Below, piece after piece: positions 29,050-38,976 of a stretch of DNA of 64,000 nt. This stretch comes from Salicibibacter cibarius. Its GTDB lineage: Bacteria > Bacillota > Bacilli > Bacillales > Marinococcaceae. Position 1 is the first letter of the stretch. Each line of letters starts with the position of its first letter. The stretch spans positions 2,914,001-2,978,000 of the forward strand of contig NZ_CP054705.1 in NCBI RefSeq assembly GCF_016495725.1, in the 5' to 3' direction. A program made the position numbers and the translations under genes. The notes under the pieces were generated by a model that saw only the letters and a program-made list of their open reading frames with translations, had not been told where the DNA came from and did no database searches.

Positions 29050-30335
29050 CTATTCAAAAAACACTTTGAAAAAACTACGAACTTTTTTTCTTACTCCTGG
29101 TGATTCCTTTTCCTCTCGTTGTTCCCGCTGCTTTTCCGAGTTTCTTGTTTTGCGATAGGCCGGTGACTCCTCTTCATCCTGACTTGCAACGACCATTTCA
29201 TCCATCTCGTTCATTCTAACATGAAGATGGGCAAATTCAATGAGTCCAACGCCATTGGTGTATCTCGGCTCCCTTACCCCAATATAGTCCGGAATCGCCA
29301 TTCGGATATTACGGCCGATAATTTCTCTGGCCAATTCAAGGGTGCCCGGCATCATCACCGTACCGCCAGTCAATACGACTCCACCCGGGATATCCCCAAT
29401 TCCGCTTAATTCTTCGGCAATGATTTCGAAAATCTCTTCCATTCGCGGTTCAATGACATGCGCCAAGTCCCGTTGCGAATACTCCTCCGGTTCATGGCCT
29501 CCCATTGGGTGAACGGTGGCGAACACTTCATCGGAAGTATCGTCGATATACGCATGCCCATGTTCTACTTTCACACGTTCCGCTTCCGCCTTGGTTACGC
29601 GAAGCCCTACGGATAGATCGTTTGTCACATGCGCCCCCCGATGGGGACGACATTCAACGTTTCCAGTGAACCGTCTTTAAACGTAGAGATCGTCGTTTGG
29701 CTTCCACCGATATCGACAAGCGCAACACCAAGTGACCGTTCATCTTTTGATACGGCAATTTCACCTGCCGCCAGCGGCTGCAGGTAAATATCCGAAATGA
29801 CCAAACCCGCTTTCTCCACACAACGCAAAAGGTTATGTAAGACCGTTTTTGATCCGGTAATGAGCATTCCTTCCATTTCTAACCGTACACCGATCATTCC
29901 AGTGGGGTCGTTGATTTCATCGTAACCGTCTACGATAAATTGATTCGGTACGATATCGACCACTTCGCGGTCCCGCGGGATGGATACGACTTGCGCTGCA
30001 TCCATGACCCTATCGATATCTTCCTGGCCGATTTCTTTATTCGGGTTCGATACAGCAACGATCCCTTGACACGGCTGCAATTCAATATGGTTTCCATTAA
30101 TGCCGACGACGACTTGGTTAATGGAAACGCCGACCATCCTTTCCGCTTCTTCGGTGGCTTGGCGGATAGATGCGACCGTGGCGTCAATGTCAACAACGGT
30201 GCCTTTTTTAATGCCGGTAGACGGCGCTTTTCCGACGCCGATAATATTGAGTATTCCCGCCGAGATTTCCCCGATCATTACTTTTACTTCAGTTGTACCA
30301 ACATCCAAACTGACATAAATCTCATTATTGTCCAC
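29050..30335 (-). pseudogene. ftsA: ftsA split by a one-base frameshift
   Basis: The N-terminal frame (GTG 30335, seven bases after AGGAGGT) encodes FtsA domains 1A/1C and part of 2A (VSLDVGTTEVKVMIGE, LVDIGGSQTTISTF). It stops at TGA 29625-29627 after VVPIGGRM. The C-terminal frame starts with GTG 29626-29628, overlapping that stop as GTGA, and carries TNDLSVGLR..., GGVVLTGGTVMMPG and the membrane-targeting tail RSFFKVFFE. One extra G in the run of six near 29640 would restore VPIGGAHVTNDL and a 428-residue protein. Either the assembly lost a base, or the cell makes two halves through re-initiation, or FtsA is lost and SepF does its work. FtsA anchors FtsZ to the membrane. Confidence 0.9.
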
Positions 30336-30787
30336 GAATGGCACCTCCTACTGCAATAATGTTCTGCCCATAACATGCCAGGCTTGTGATGTGTTGGGCG
30401 CGCCCGTGCGGACGGGAGGTAACCGCAGCAAAGCGGGTCATCACCATTCTTTAAAGCCGTGACTACATCAGCAAATAATTTATCCCGGTTGTAATTGCAT
30501 GCTAGATTACTAGTTTCACTGGATAGCTCCACAGCTTATTTAAGCTTGTTCACGAATGATGCTGACGAGTCTACGCATATTGCGAAAAAACTTTTTCATG
30601 AATAGAAAGATCCTATACCTTCTTTGTGGTTGAAAAAAGATCTTATGTACAAGTTTACACCAATATAGGCTTGGAGAAAAGCGAAAATCGCCTCAATTCC
30701 TAGAAGTCCTTTATAATCCTTCGAAATACCATGCATCTGGCCTCCGGCTTCTGATTTCTGTTATTGGTTCTTCACCAAAATCTATCG
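30336..30787. other. ftsA upstream region without a recognised gene
   Basis: I see no coding signal in these 450 bp. In B. subtilis murB, ylxW, ylxX and sbp lie between murG and ftsA, and none is present here. The sequence is A/T-rich near 30540-30660 and probably includes the ftsA promoter. A motif of the CTGGCCTCYGGCTTCTGATTTCTG kind at about 30736-30760 recurs elsewhere in the window. Confidence 0.5.
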
Positions 30788-31075
30788 TCGATATCTGTGA
30801 ATATTTACGGTGATAACATTGGCTAGCGGAGGAAAAACACGGAGACTCCCGTGGGAAAGCGCAGTGGGAAGACCCCGCAGAAAAAAGCGATCTTCTTTTT
30901 TGCCTGCAAAAAAGTATCAACCAACTTTCTTACCTGCATAAGTTGGGCTAAGGCTTTTCGCCGTAAAAGCTTGGCGAAAAGCCAAGTTTTCTAACGAGGA
31001 GGCTGAGCTAAGGGCCCACGGAAAGCGTCGTGTTTTCCCGTAGCGGTTACCATCATTCATGATCATTTTTATTTT
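30788..31075. repeat. B element, long form, with nested L element
   Basis: The outer arms read GCTAGCGGAGGAAAAACACG and its inverse CGTGTTTTCCCGTAGCGG. The interior contains GACTCCCGTGGGAAAGCG, GACCCCGCAG, then L copy 3 (30901-30994), then GAGGAGGCTGAGC and GCCCACGGAAAGCG. The flanks (GTGAATATTTACGGTGATAAC, and TTACCATCATTCATGAT) recur around a short form at about 45455-45580 on the other strand. Confidence 0.75.
30901..30994. repeat. L element, copy 3, inserted in the B element
   Basis: Inverse orientation to copy 1. It ends CCAAGTTTTCTAA. It interrupts the B element between the GACCCCGCAG half and GAGGAGGCTGAGC, so it arrived after that element. Confidence 0.85.
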
Positions 31076-31107
31076 TCAACCATAGATGTTAGTATTAACC
31101 CCTTTTA

Positions 31108-31896
31108 TCAGCCGTTCTCCTCATCGGAATCTTCATCTTCGTCTTCGTCAGGCGTTGATGAGCTTTCAAAATAAGGCCTCATTTTCATATGCAATACTCC
31201 CGAATCTTCAGGATCAATCTCTTCTGCGACAGAAGGATAGCCGGACATGTACTCCGCAAATTGGTCGACCGTTGTCTCCACTTCAATCCCATCATTCATA
31301 TACAATCGTAGTCCTTCATGGCTTTCATCGAGTGGATGCACTTCCGATATTCGGTTCACGACCCCGTCTGTGAGTTTTTCCATTTCAGAAAGAAGTGTTT
31401 CCAATCGGGATTCATCATTCCACCCATAGACGACGGGCGCGTCACCGGGGAGTTGATCCAAGCCTTGATCAGGACTTTGTTCCCCGTTCGCAAATACAGG
31501 GATGTACGTCTCGTCTTCTTCCATATAAGCGATTCGTTCCTGCTCGGTGATGGCAATATGTACCGTGCTCGGAAATGATCGCGAAACCGAAGCTTCCAAC
31601 ACATGAGGGAGATTTTCCGAAATCCTTTCTTCTGCCCCCCGAAGATCGGCCGCCCAAATATTATCCCCCTGCTCCAAACCGCTTTGAGCCGTCACCTCGT
31701 CCTCTTCCCCGGTAACAATTCCTTCCACATTAATCGTTTGAATGTCACTTAGAGGGGATTGCAAATAGACGACAAGCCCGATCAACAAAAAGATCGTGAT
31801 CAAAGAAATGATCAGCCGGCGATTGGCACGTTTTTTTCGCTGTTCTTTTAATGCGGGAATTCGTTCATTTGCGGATACAACTTTTCGATCTCCCAC
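31108..31896 (-). CDS. divIB: Cell-division protein DivIB (FtsQ type)
   Basis: 262 residues: a basic cytoplasmic N-terminus, one membrane helix (about residues 29-46, LIISLITIFLLIGLVVYLQ), a POTRA domain (INVEGIVTGEEDEV), and the beta domain to about residue 240. The tail is extremely acidic (DEDEDEDSDEENG), a composition expected of an extracellular protein in a salt-adapted cell. DivIB stabilises FtsL and DivIC in the divisome. GTG start after AGGAGG. Confidence 0.92.
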   Translation of the reverse strand: MGDRKVVSANERIPALKEQRKKRANRRLIISLITIFLLIGLVVYLQSPLSDIQTINVEGIVTGEEDEVTAQSGLEQGDNIWAADLRGAEERISENLPHVLEASVSRSFPSTVHIAITEQERIAYMEEDETYIPVFANGEQSPDQGLDQLPGDAPVVYGWNDESRLETLLSEMEKLTDGVVNRISEVHPLDESHEGLRLYMNDGIEVETTVDQFAEYMSGYPSVAEEIDPEDSGVLHMKMRPYFESSSTPDEDEDEDSDEENG

Positions 31897-31981
31897 TCGC
31901 CAACCTCCTCTTGATACCGGTTTGTCTCGTATTTATTCACCGCATTTTTGCACTATCAAATGTATAAATTATTCGGATGAT

Positions 31982-32038
31982 AGTATAAGAAAAGACTTTG
32001 ACTTTCGCCATCCTTGGCGATAAGTCAAGTTTTTCTAA
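31982..32038. repeat. S element, copy 1, overlapping the 3' end of murG
   Basis: AGTATAAGAAAAGACTTTGAC, then a TTTCGCCA...TGGCGA hairpin, and TTTTTCTAA at the end. Other copies are at 38721-38774 and 55725-55780. The murG stop codon TGA (32025-32027) and its last three or four codons lie within the element. Confidence 0.85.
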
Positions 32039-33119
32039 TGGCTCTTTTCATCACTTCCCGTAATCGGTCGGCCGCATCCGGAACGCCGATAGATGTTGCC
32101 GCCGATTGCATCTCGGCCGCTTCGCCATTTTGAAAAAGCGCCTTTATATCCGCCTCGAGTTTATCTCCCGACCAATCCGTTTCTTTGTGCACCATCGCAG
32201 CACCAACGTCCTCCAACGCTCTGGCATTCATTTCCTGATGGTTTTTCGTCACGTAAGGGCTCGGAATTAAGATGGAGGGGATGCCAAGTGCCGTAATTTC
32301 CGCCAATGTTGTGGCACCGGCCCGACTCACAACTGCATCTACACTTGCAAGTACATTTGGCATATTGTGAATGAACGGACGGACGACGACATGTGCGCGC
32401 GTTTTTTCATTGGCTATGCTTGTCTTCACTTTATCATAATGGACGCTTCCTGTGATATATAAGTATTGACAATGTTTGTCGGTTAATTGTGGAAGTGCCT
32501 CTAAAAAGGCATCATGAATCGGTTGTGCACCGCGGCTGCCGCCGACAATCAACACGACGGGGAGGTTATTTTTCAATCCGAATTCGGTCACCAAATTAGT
32601 TTTTTCGGCTTTAACGACTTCGGAGGCACGCGGATTCCCGGTGAAGACCGTTTTGTCCTGCGGAAAATAACCGGAAGCTTCCTGAAAAGAAATCGCGACG
32701 TTTGTGGCGTATCTGCTTAAAAACTTATTCGTAAGGCCGGGAATGCTGTTTTGCTCATGAATAACCGTCGGCACTCCCAACCGGGCGGCCGCGTACATCA
32801 CGGGACCCGCCACATAGCCCCCTGTCCCGAGGGCAATGTCTGGCTTAAATTCACGAATCAACTGCTTCGCCCGCGAGGTCCCTTTTAAAAAGCGCCGTAC
32901 GGTTTTTATATTTTCAAAAGACAATTTCCGTTTAAATCCACTGATTTCGATCGTCTCAAAGGGAATGTCGTATTTTGGCACGATCTCGTTTTCCAATCCA
33001 TTTCCCGTTCCCACGTATAAAAAGGAGGCAGACGGCTCCTCCTCGCGAATCGCTTTAATCATGGCAATCGCGGGGTAAATGTGCCCTCCCGTGCCTCCGC
33101 CGGTGACCAACACTTTCAT
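32025..33119 (-). CDS. murG: UDP-GlcNAc:lipid I GlcNAc transferase MurG
   Basis: 364 residues. The N-terminal GGGTGGHIYPA loop binds lipid I phosphate. HEQNSIPGLTNK near residue 125 and the C-terminal sugar-nucleotide region (SRAGATTLAEITALGIPSILIPSPY) are intact. It adds GlcNAc to lipid I to make lipid II at the inner membrane face. ATG 33119 follows GAGGTG. The last residues IRKT and the stop are supplied by an S element, so the natural C-terminus was probably altered by insertion. Its length is still normal. Confidence 0.95.
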   Translation of the reverse strand: MKVLVTGGGTGGHIYPAIAMIKAIREEEPSASFLYVGTGNGLENEIVPKYDIPFETIEISGFKRKLSFENIKTVRRFLKGTSRAKQLIREFKPDIALGTGGYVAGPVMYAAARLGVPTVIHEQNSIPGLTNKFLSRYATNVAISFQEASGYFPQDKTVFTGNPRASEVVKAEKTNLVTEFGLKNNLPVVLIVGGSRGAQPIHDAFLEALPQLTDKHCQYLYITGSVHYDKVKTSIANEKTRAHVVVRPFIHNMPNVLASVDAVVSRAGATTLAEITALGIPSILIPSPYVTKNHQEMNARALEDVGAAMVHKETDWSGDKLEADIKALFQNGEAAEMQSAATSIGVPDAADRLREVMKRAIRKT

Positions 33120-33183
33120 ACATTTCACCTCAGGTTTTAGATATGTGGGAGGCAAGAGGTGATTCCCCCTGCTTCCATCGTGT

Positions 33184-34287
33184 TTATGTGACTCTTGTAT
33201 GGGCGCTGATATTTAACAATATGCCGAGCGCGAGGAGCATAAGCGTGAGGGATGATCCGCCGTAGCTGAGCAAAGGAAGAGTGATGCCGGTGACCGGAAA
33301 CAAACCGATGACGACACCGATATTGATCATCACCTGCACAAACAACATGCCGATAATCCCAACGGCCAACAACGTGCCGAATAAATCAGGGGCAAGCAAA
33401 GCCGTACGCAACCCTCGCCACATGATGACCGCGAACAAAAGAATGACGACAACACCAGCAATAAATCCTCCTTCTTCCGCGATCACGGCAAAAATAAAAT
33501 CCGTTTGCGGTTCAGGCAGATAAAAATATTTTTGTCTGCTTTCCCCGAACCCCATGCCGAATAAACCGCCGGGGCCGATCGCATAGAGGGATTGGATAAT
33601 TTGAAAACCGCTTCCGAGCGGATCATTCCAAGGGTCAAAAAAAGACGTGATCCGGTCGATCCGATATGGCGCCGAGGCAATCAAGCCGACGAACCCGACC
33701 GCTCCAATCGTTCCCAGCCATGCAAAATGGGCTTTTTTTGCACCGGCAATGAAAAGCATAATAAACGAAGTCGCTACCATTACCGCTCCCGTACCGAGGT
33801 CCGGCTGTAGCATGATCAATGCAAATGCGGTAAAAATAATTGCAAGGAGTGGTAACATGCCTGTTCGAAATCGCGTGATCTGTTGCTGATTTCTTGCCAA
33901 CCAGTGGGCCAAAAACAAAATCATGCCTAACTTCATAAATTCCGACGGTTGGATCGAAAAAGCGCCGACGCCAATCCAACTTTGCGCGCCACCCCGGATC
34001 AATCCTATCCCGGGAATCAAAACGAGAATCAAAAGGGCAAAACAGACCAAAACTGTCGTAAGCACATAGTTGCGCCATCGCCAATAGCCGAAACGCATCA
34101 TGAACAGCATTCCGACACACCCCGCTCCCGCAAACAGCAATTGCCGTTTGGCAAAATGGTAAGGATCGGAAAAGCGGTACTCTCCCCAAGCCGCGCTCGC
34201 GCTATATACCATGATGACCCCGATGATCAACAATGCGCAAATGGCAAACAGTAAAATTCCGTCAACCGCTTGTTTATTTTCTTTCAC
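33184..34287 (-). CDS. spoVE: SEDS glycosyltransferase SpoVE/FtsW type
   Basis: 367 residues with ten membrane helices. SEDS signatures are present: VYSASA near residue 30, ARNQQQITRF near 132, PEPQTDFIFAVIAEEGGF near 270 and LLSYGGSS near the end. In B. subtilis the gene at this place, between murD and murG, is spoVE, needed for spore cortex peptidoglycan polymerisation; FtsW is encoded elsewhere. By sequence alone FtsW is also possible. GTG 34287 is chosen over the TTG 27 bases upstream. The partner transpeptidase SpoVD is encoded nearby. Confidence 0.88.
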   Translation of the reverse strand: MKENKQAVDGILLFAICALLIIGVIMVYSASAAWGEYRFSDPYHFAKRQLLFAGAGCVGMLFMMRFGYWRWRNYVLTTVLVCFALLILVLIPGIGLIRGGAQSWIGVGAFSIQPSEFMKLGMILFLAHWLARNQQQITRFRTGMLPLLAIIFTAFALIMLQPDLGTGAVMVATSFIMLFIAGAKKAHFAWLGTIGAVGFVGLIASAPYRIDRITSFFDPWNDPLGSGFQIIQSLYAIGPGGLFGMGFGESRQKYFYLPEPQTDFIFAVIAEEGGFIAGVVVILLFAVIMWRGLRTALLAPDLFGTLLAVGIIGMLFVQVMINIGVVIGLFPVTGITLPLLSYGGSSLTLMLLALGILLNISAHTRVT

Positions 34288-34413
34288 ATCTTCACCCCGC
34301 CACCCGCGATTCAAGTCCTGTCCGAGACAAGGCTTTATTCATACGTATGACGGTTTGTCCGTTTTAGAAGTGGGAGGTGAGAGGTTGAGGATGAGATTTC
34401 CAACGTTGCCCTT

Positions 34414-35772
34414 CTATAGTTCTTCTATGGCGCTGATGAAACAATCGCCCCGTTCTTCAAATGTTTTAAATTGATCCCAACTGGCGCAAGCCGGCGACAA
34501 GAGCAATATATCTCCCTCGGCGGAAACATCATACGCTTCTTTTACCGCTTCCTGTAAACGGTTGGTATGTTCAATCACCGGAACTCCCGCGCGGGCCCCC
34601 GCTTCTTTCAGCTTATCGCCCGTTTCGCCATACACCACCATCGCCCTCACATTTGTTAGGCTTTCGGCCAGTGAAAAAAAATCATTGCCACGGTCCAATC
34701 CGCCTGCAATCAGAACAACGGGTTGTTCAAATGCGTTCAAGGCTCGTGATGTCGCCAATATGTTAGTTGCTTTGGAATCGTTGTACACTTTTCGCCCATC
34801 CAACTCTTTTACAAATTGCAAGCGGTGTTCAACGCCTGTAAATGTTGCCAATACGCTTTTCACCGTATCATTCGATACATCTAAAAGTTTGGCAACCGCG
34901 ACGGCAGCCAACACATTTTCGAGATTATGGATGCCGGGAAGGGCGATATCCCGCGTTTGCAGCAACGGCTCGTTCTGCCAATACACCGTCCCCGCTTCGT
35001 GAGAAGCGCCTTCCGCTCGTCTATTCTTCACGGAGAACGGGATGTTTTCCCCTTTTTGAGTCGCCGCCACTTCCTTAACGACCTTATCATCGGCATTGTA
35101 CACAAAATAATCATCAGCCGTCAGGTTGGCGACAATGTTCGCTTTTGAACGGATGTAATCTTCCCGTGTTCCGTGGTAATCGAGGTGAGCGTCAAAAATA
35201 TTCAAAAGCACGGCGATATGGGGGCGAAAATGAAGGGTTCCCTTCAATTGAAAACTGGACACTTCTGTTATCATGCATTCATTTTCACCCACCAATTCAG
35301 CTACTTCACAAGCAGGCAAACCGATATTGCCGGCGATTTTTGCTTGCTTTTGATCGGCGAGCAACATTTCATGGACCAGCTTCGTCGTCGTCGTTTTTCC
35401 GTTCGAACCTGTAATGGCGACAAGCTCCCCCTGTACGATCCAATACGCCAGTTCGAGTTCCGTTACGATCGGGATTTCCCGGCGCATGCCTTCCCGGACG
35501 ACCGGATTGTCATACCGAATGCCCGGATTTTTAACAATCAGATGAAGAGAGGCGTCAAACATCCATAAAGGATGGCCGCCGGTCACAAATTGAACGCCAA
35601 AAGCTTCCAGATCTTCTGTTCCCGTTAACTCCCCGTAAGGCTTCGCTTCGTTTACGATGACGCGGGCTCCATGCTTGGCCAACAATTGGGCGGCTGCTTT
35701 TCCGCTTTTTGCAAAGCCGAGGACGAGCACGGTTTTATTTTTCAAATTGGTAAGTAATGGATGGTTTGTCAT
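34414..35772 (-). CDS. murD: UDP-MurNAc-L-alanine:D-glutamate ligase MurD
   Basis: 452 residues with three domains: a Rossmann-like N-terminus ([17 protein letters not shown]), the ATP-binding P-loop ([13 protein letters not shown] near residue 117) and the C-terminal ligase domain ([25 protein letters not shown]). It adds D-Glu to the peptidoglycan precursor. ATG 35772 overlaps the mraY stop in ATGA; the longer upstream frame is the alternative reading of mraY. Confidence 0.96.
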   Translation of the reverse strand: MTNHPLLTNLKNKTVLVLGFAKSGKAAAQLLAKHGARVIVNEAKPYGELTGTEDLEAFGVQFVTGGHPLWMFDASLHLIVKNPGIRYDNPVVREGMRREIPIVTELELAYWIVQGELVAITGSNGKTTTTKLVHEMLLADQKQAKIAGNIGLPACEVAELVGENECMITEVSSFQLKGTLHFRPHIAVLLNIFDAHLDYHGTREDYIRSKANIVANLTADDYFVYNADDKVVKEVAATQKGENIPFSVKNRRAEGASHEAGTVYWQNEPLLQTRDIALPGIHNLENVLAAVAVAKLLDVSNDTVKSVLATFTGVEHRLQFVKELDGRKVYNDSKATNILATSRALNAFEQPVVLIAGGLDRGNDFFSLAESLTNVRAMVVYGETGDKLKEAGARAGVPVIEHTNRLQEAVKEAYDVSAEGDILLLSPACASWDQFKTFEERGDCFISAIEEL

Positions 35773-36752
35773 ATTGGCCACACCTCTATATAAACCCCGA
35801 TGACTGCAAAGACGATGCCGCAAAGCCAGAAGACGACGACCACTTTCCACTCCGACCAGCCGGATAGTTCATAATGGTGGTGGAGCGGGCTCATTTTGAA
35901 CACGCGCCTTCCTTTCCATTTAAACACGATGACTTGAATGATCACCGAAATCGTCTCAATAACAAAGACGCCGCCGATGACGATTAAGAGGATTTCCATT
36001 TTCAAAATTATCGCGACCGCGGCGATCGCCCCGCCAAGGGCCAAGGAACCTGTATCTCCCATGAAAACTTTCGCGGGATGGGCATTGAAAACGAGAAAAC
36101 CGAGAACCGCACCTACGACAGCGGCACTAAAGACAGCGACCTCGGGGAACCCTGCATACCAAGCAAGTACGGCAAAAGCCCCGAAAGCAATCGCGGACGT
36201 TCCGGCGAGTAAGCCATCCAGGCCATCGGTTAAATTGACCGCGTTGGAAGCTCCAACGAGCATGACGGCAACGAGCAATAAATAAAGAATGCCGATGTCC
36301 ATGCTGAAATCGGTGGCCGGAATTTGCACGACAGTAGAAAATTCATATTGCCGCAGAACAAAATAAAAAACGGCAGCGACGACTAATTGCGCGAGTAATT
36401 TTTGCTTCGAGTTTAAACCAAGGTTTCTTTTTAAAACAACTTTAATAAAATCATCCAAAAAGCCGACCAAGCCAAAGGCGATGGTCACGAGCATTAACAA
36501 CCCGATTTGATAATTGAATGCCAACTCGGTGAAAAAGAACACGACGAAAAGCACGGACAAAACTATTGCCAAAATGACGACGATGCCGCCCATCGTCGGT
36601 GTGCCGCTCTTTTTTTGATGGCTGGAGGGTCCCTCTTCGCGGATGCTTTGCCCAAATTTCATCCGGTGCAACATCGGGATGAACAAAGGGGAAAGGAGCA
36701 CGCTTAGTACAAACGCTGCTACGATGGCTGCTAAAATCGATGGTTCACTCAA
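35769..36752 (-). CDS. mraY: Phospho-MurNAc-pentapeptide transferase MraY
   Basis: 327 residues with ten membrane helices. Signature segments are [20 protein letters not shown] near residue 30, [14 protein letters not shown] near 95, [12 protein letters not shown] near 172 and the C-terminal [10 protein letters not shown]. It moves phospho-MurNAc-pentapeptide onto undecaprenyl phosphate to form lipid I. The start is TTG 36752, eight bases after AAAGGAG. A longer in-frame extension of 43 residues lacks a ribosome site and does not resemble the family. Confidence 0.95.
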   Translation of the reverse strand: MSEPSILAAIVAAFVLSVLLSPLFIPMLHRMKFGQSIREEGPSSHQKKSGTPTMGGIVVILAIVLSVLFVVFFFTELAFNYQIGLLMLVTIAFGLVGFLDDFIKVVLKRNLGLNSKQKLLAQLVVAAVFYFVLRQYEFSTVVQIPATDFSMDIGILYLLLVAVMLVGASNAVNLTDGLDGLLAGTSAIAFGAFAVLAWYAGFPEVAVFSAAVVGAVLGFLVFNAHPAKVFMGDTGSLALGGAIAAVAIILKMEILLIVIGGVFVIETISVIIQVIVFKWKGRRVFKMSPLHHHYELSGWSEWKVVVVFWLCGIVFAVIGVYIEVWPI

Positions 36753-36947
36753 GATGTTCACTCCTTTCGTTTCATTTCGATAGGGGCTCGGAGGTAACTT
36801 GGGGTTCTTCATGGCACCCCGGATCGTAAGTTTACGTGCTTTATAGTGCATTGTTTCGTAATTTGGTATAAAACCCATCATCTTATGCTTTTCTTTTCAA
36901 CGCAAACTGTGTGGCCTTGGTGTCCCTCTCTCATTCAATGCCGATTC

Positions 36948-38420
36948 CTATTTTTCACGTTCCCGCCGAGCGATGATCGCCTCTTTTGCCTCAATGCGAT
37001 CATCGAACGTGTGAAAGGTTCCGTCAACCTCCTGATAAGGCTCATGCCCTTTGCCGGCAATAACGATGACATCTTTCTTTTTTGCTTTATCAACGGTGTA
37101 ACGAATGGCTTCTTTACGATCCACGATCGTCCGGAAAGGTTGGCCTTCCGCCCCTGCTTCCATATCCCGAAGAATGGTGCGTGGGTCTTCACTGCGTGGA
37201 TTATCCGTCGTGAAAATCGCTTCATCCGCATAGGCGGCAGCGATCCTTGCCATTTCCGGGCGCTTCGTACGGTCCCGGTCCCCGCCGCAACCGACGATTA
37301 CGTAGACGTCTTGTTCTGTAAGCTCTCGGACCGTTTCCAATATGTTATCCAAACTGTCAGGCGTATGGGCGTAATCGACGATTACCGCGAAATCCTGCCC
37401 TTCTTCAATCGGCTCAAACCGACCCGGAACCGGTTTGGCAGTTTCTAGGCTTTGCTTAATCACGGGCAAGGAAACCCCGGACGCATACGCTGCCGCCGCG
37501 GCAGCCAAGGCATTATATACGCTGAAACGCCCGATCATTTTTAAGTTTAATTCAATCGATTCATCGCCTATTACGAGTGTAAAAAATGTTCCCGTCGGAC
37601 GCGCATGCAAATCACGGGCACGAACATCGACCCCGTCCCGCAAGCCGTACGTGAGAACCGGCGCTGCGGTTACATCCATCATGTAGCGGGCGTAAGGATC
37701 GTCATTATTGACAATCGCCACTTTCAAATCCTGATCATAAGCGTTGCCAAGTTGTGAAAACAAGAGTCCCTTGGCCTGCTTATAATCGTCCATCGTTTCA
37801 TGATAATCCAGATGATCAACACTCAAATTGGTGAACACAGCGATATTAAACGTCGTTCCGCGCACTCTGCCGAGGGATAATGCGTGCGAAGAGACTTCCA
37901 TCGTCACATCGGTTACGCCCTTTTCCTTCATTTCCGAAAAGGTTCGTTGCAACACCAATGATTCCGGGGTCGTATTTTTGGCTTCGAAGACTTCGTCATT
38001 ATATTGGGTATAAAGGGTGCCGATCAAGCCTGATTTCCGCTTGTCATCTTGTAAAATTTGATTCAATAGATGCGTGGTTGTCGTTTTCCCGTTCGTTCCG
38101 GTGACACCTATGATGTTTAGGTCATGGGTAGGACTATCGTAAAAACGGTTGGCGATTTGCGCGAGGGCCCGTTTGCTGTCGGATACAATAACGGTTGGAA
38201 CATCGACGTCCACATCTTCCTCGGCAACAACCGCGACGGCCCCCTTTTTAACAGCTTCTCGCGCATACCGGTGGCCATCGACCGTAAATCCGCGAATGGC
38301 TACAAATAATGTGCCTGCTTGTGCAAAGCGAGAATCCATCTCTACGGAAGTAATTATCGGGTTTTCAGCTTTCGTTTTGGTATATGCGAGCAAGCCCGCC
38401 AAGCATTCCTGCAAATCCAT
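36948..38420 (-). CDS. murE: UDP-MurNAc-tripeptide synthetase MurE, meso-DAP type
   Basis: 490 residues. The P-loop is GVTGTNGKTTTTHLL near residue 105. The carbamoylated-lysine region and the C-terminal DNPRSEDP motif near residue 405 are present. DNPR is the hallmark of MurE that adds meso-diaminopimelate, so the wall should be A1-gamma. The start ATG follows AAGGAAG. In the dcw order it stands between spoVD and mraY, as in B. subtilis. Confidence 0.95.
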   Translation of the reverse strand: MDLQECLAGLLAYTKTKAENPIITSVEMDSRFAQAGTLFVAIRGFTVDGHRYAREAVKKGAVAVVAEEDVDVDVPTVIVSDSKRALAQIANRFYDSPTHDLNIIGVTGTNGKTTTTHLLNQILQDDKRKSGLIGTLYTQYNDEVFEAKNTTPESLVLQRTFSEMKEKGVTDVTMEVSSHALSLGRVRGTTFNIAVFTNLSVDHLDYHETMDDYKQAKGLLFSQLGNAYDQDLKVAIVNNDDPYARYMMDVTAAPVLTYGLRDGVDVRARDLHARPTGTFFTLVIGDESIELNLKMIGRFSVYNALAAAAAAYASGVSLPVIKQSLETAKPVPGRFEPIEEGQDFAVIVDYAHTPDSLDNILETVRELTEQDVYVIVGCGGDRDRTKRPEMARIAAAYADEAIFTTDNPRSEDPRTILRDMEAGAEGQPFRTIVDRKEAIRYTVDKAKKKDVIVIAGKGHEPYQEVDGTFHTFDDRIEAKEAIIARREREK

Positions 38421-38444
38421 ACATTTTTTCTTCCTTTCAGAGGT

Positions 38445-38809
38445 TGTTCAAAAAGTCCGGGGAAAAATAGCTGCCGGGAAGAGGAATTTTTGCTAAAAAC
38501 TGCCACGACACGCAAGGCAAGCATCGCCTCATCCTGTGGAAGCGCGTCAGCTTGCTTCTTTAAGGAAGCCGGCTAAGTTCGTCACCTCCTGTGACAACAA
38601 CGGCACTAGCGCCTCCTGCGCGTCGCACGTGCCAGAAAACATACCCTCGAAAAAAACACTTTTTCTTCGTGAAAAAAGCTTTCGCACCGATGCTCGGAGC
38701 TGCGCTTCCTTACACTCCGGAGTATAAGAAAATCTAAGCTTTCGCCATCTTGACGATAAGCTAATATTTTCTAAAACTTCTCGGCTATTTTTGTCCTCTT
38801 TTTTGAACA
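38445..38809. repeat. TIR element, long composite form
   Basis: The ends match the element at 28879-29043 (TGTTCAAAAAGTCCGG... and ...GGCTATTTTT to TTTTTGAACA). The extra 200 bp in the middle includes a D repeat (38563-38630) and an S element (38721-38774). No coding frame is credible. Confidence 0.82.
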
Positions 38810-38878
38810 CTCACGTTCATTCCATGGCTTCCGCTATCGACATGTGAGAACAGCCAAGGCTTTCCTTGGCTGATCATA

Positions 38879-38967
38879 TTAAAAAACTTGGCTTTTTGCA
38901 AAGCTTTTATGGCGAAAAGCCTTGGTTGCGTTTATGCAGGTAATTAAGTTGATTTATACTTTCCTGC
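38879..38967. repeat. L element, copy 4, just after spoVD
   Basis: Starts TTAAAAAACTTGG, with the first hairpin altered (TTTTTGCAAAGC) and a shortened right end (TTTCCTGC). It ends about ten bases before the spoVD stop. It is the most diverged copy in the window. Confidence 0.82.
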
Positions 38968-38976
38968 TAAACCATT

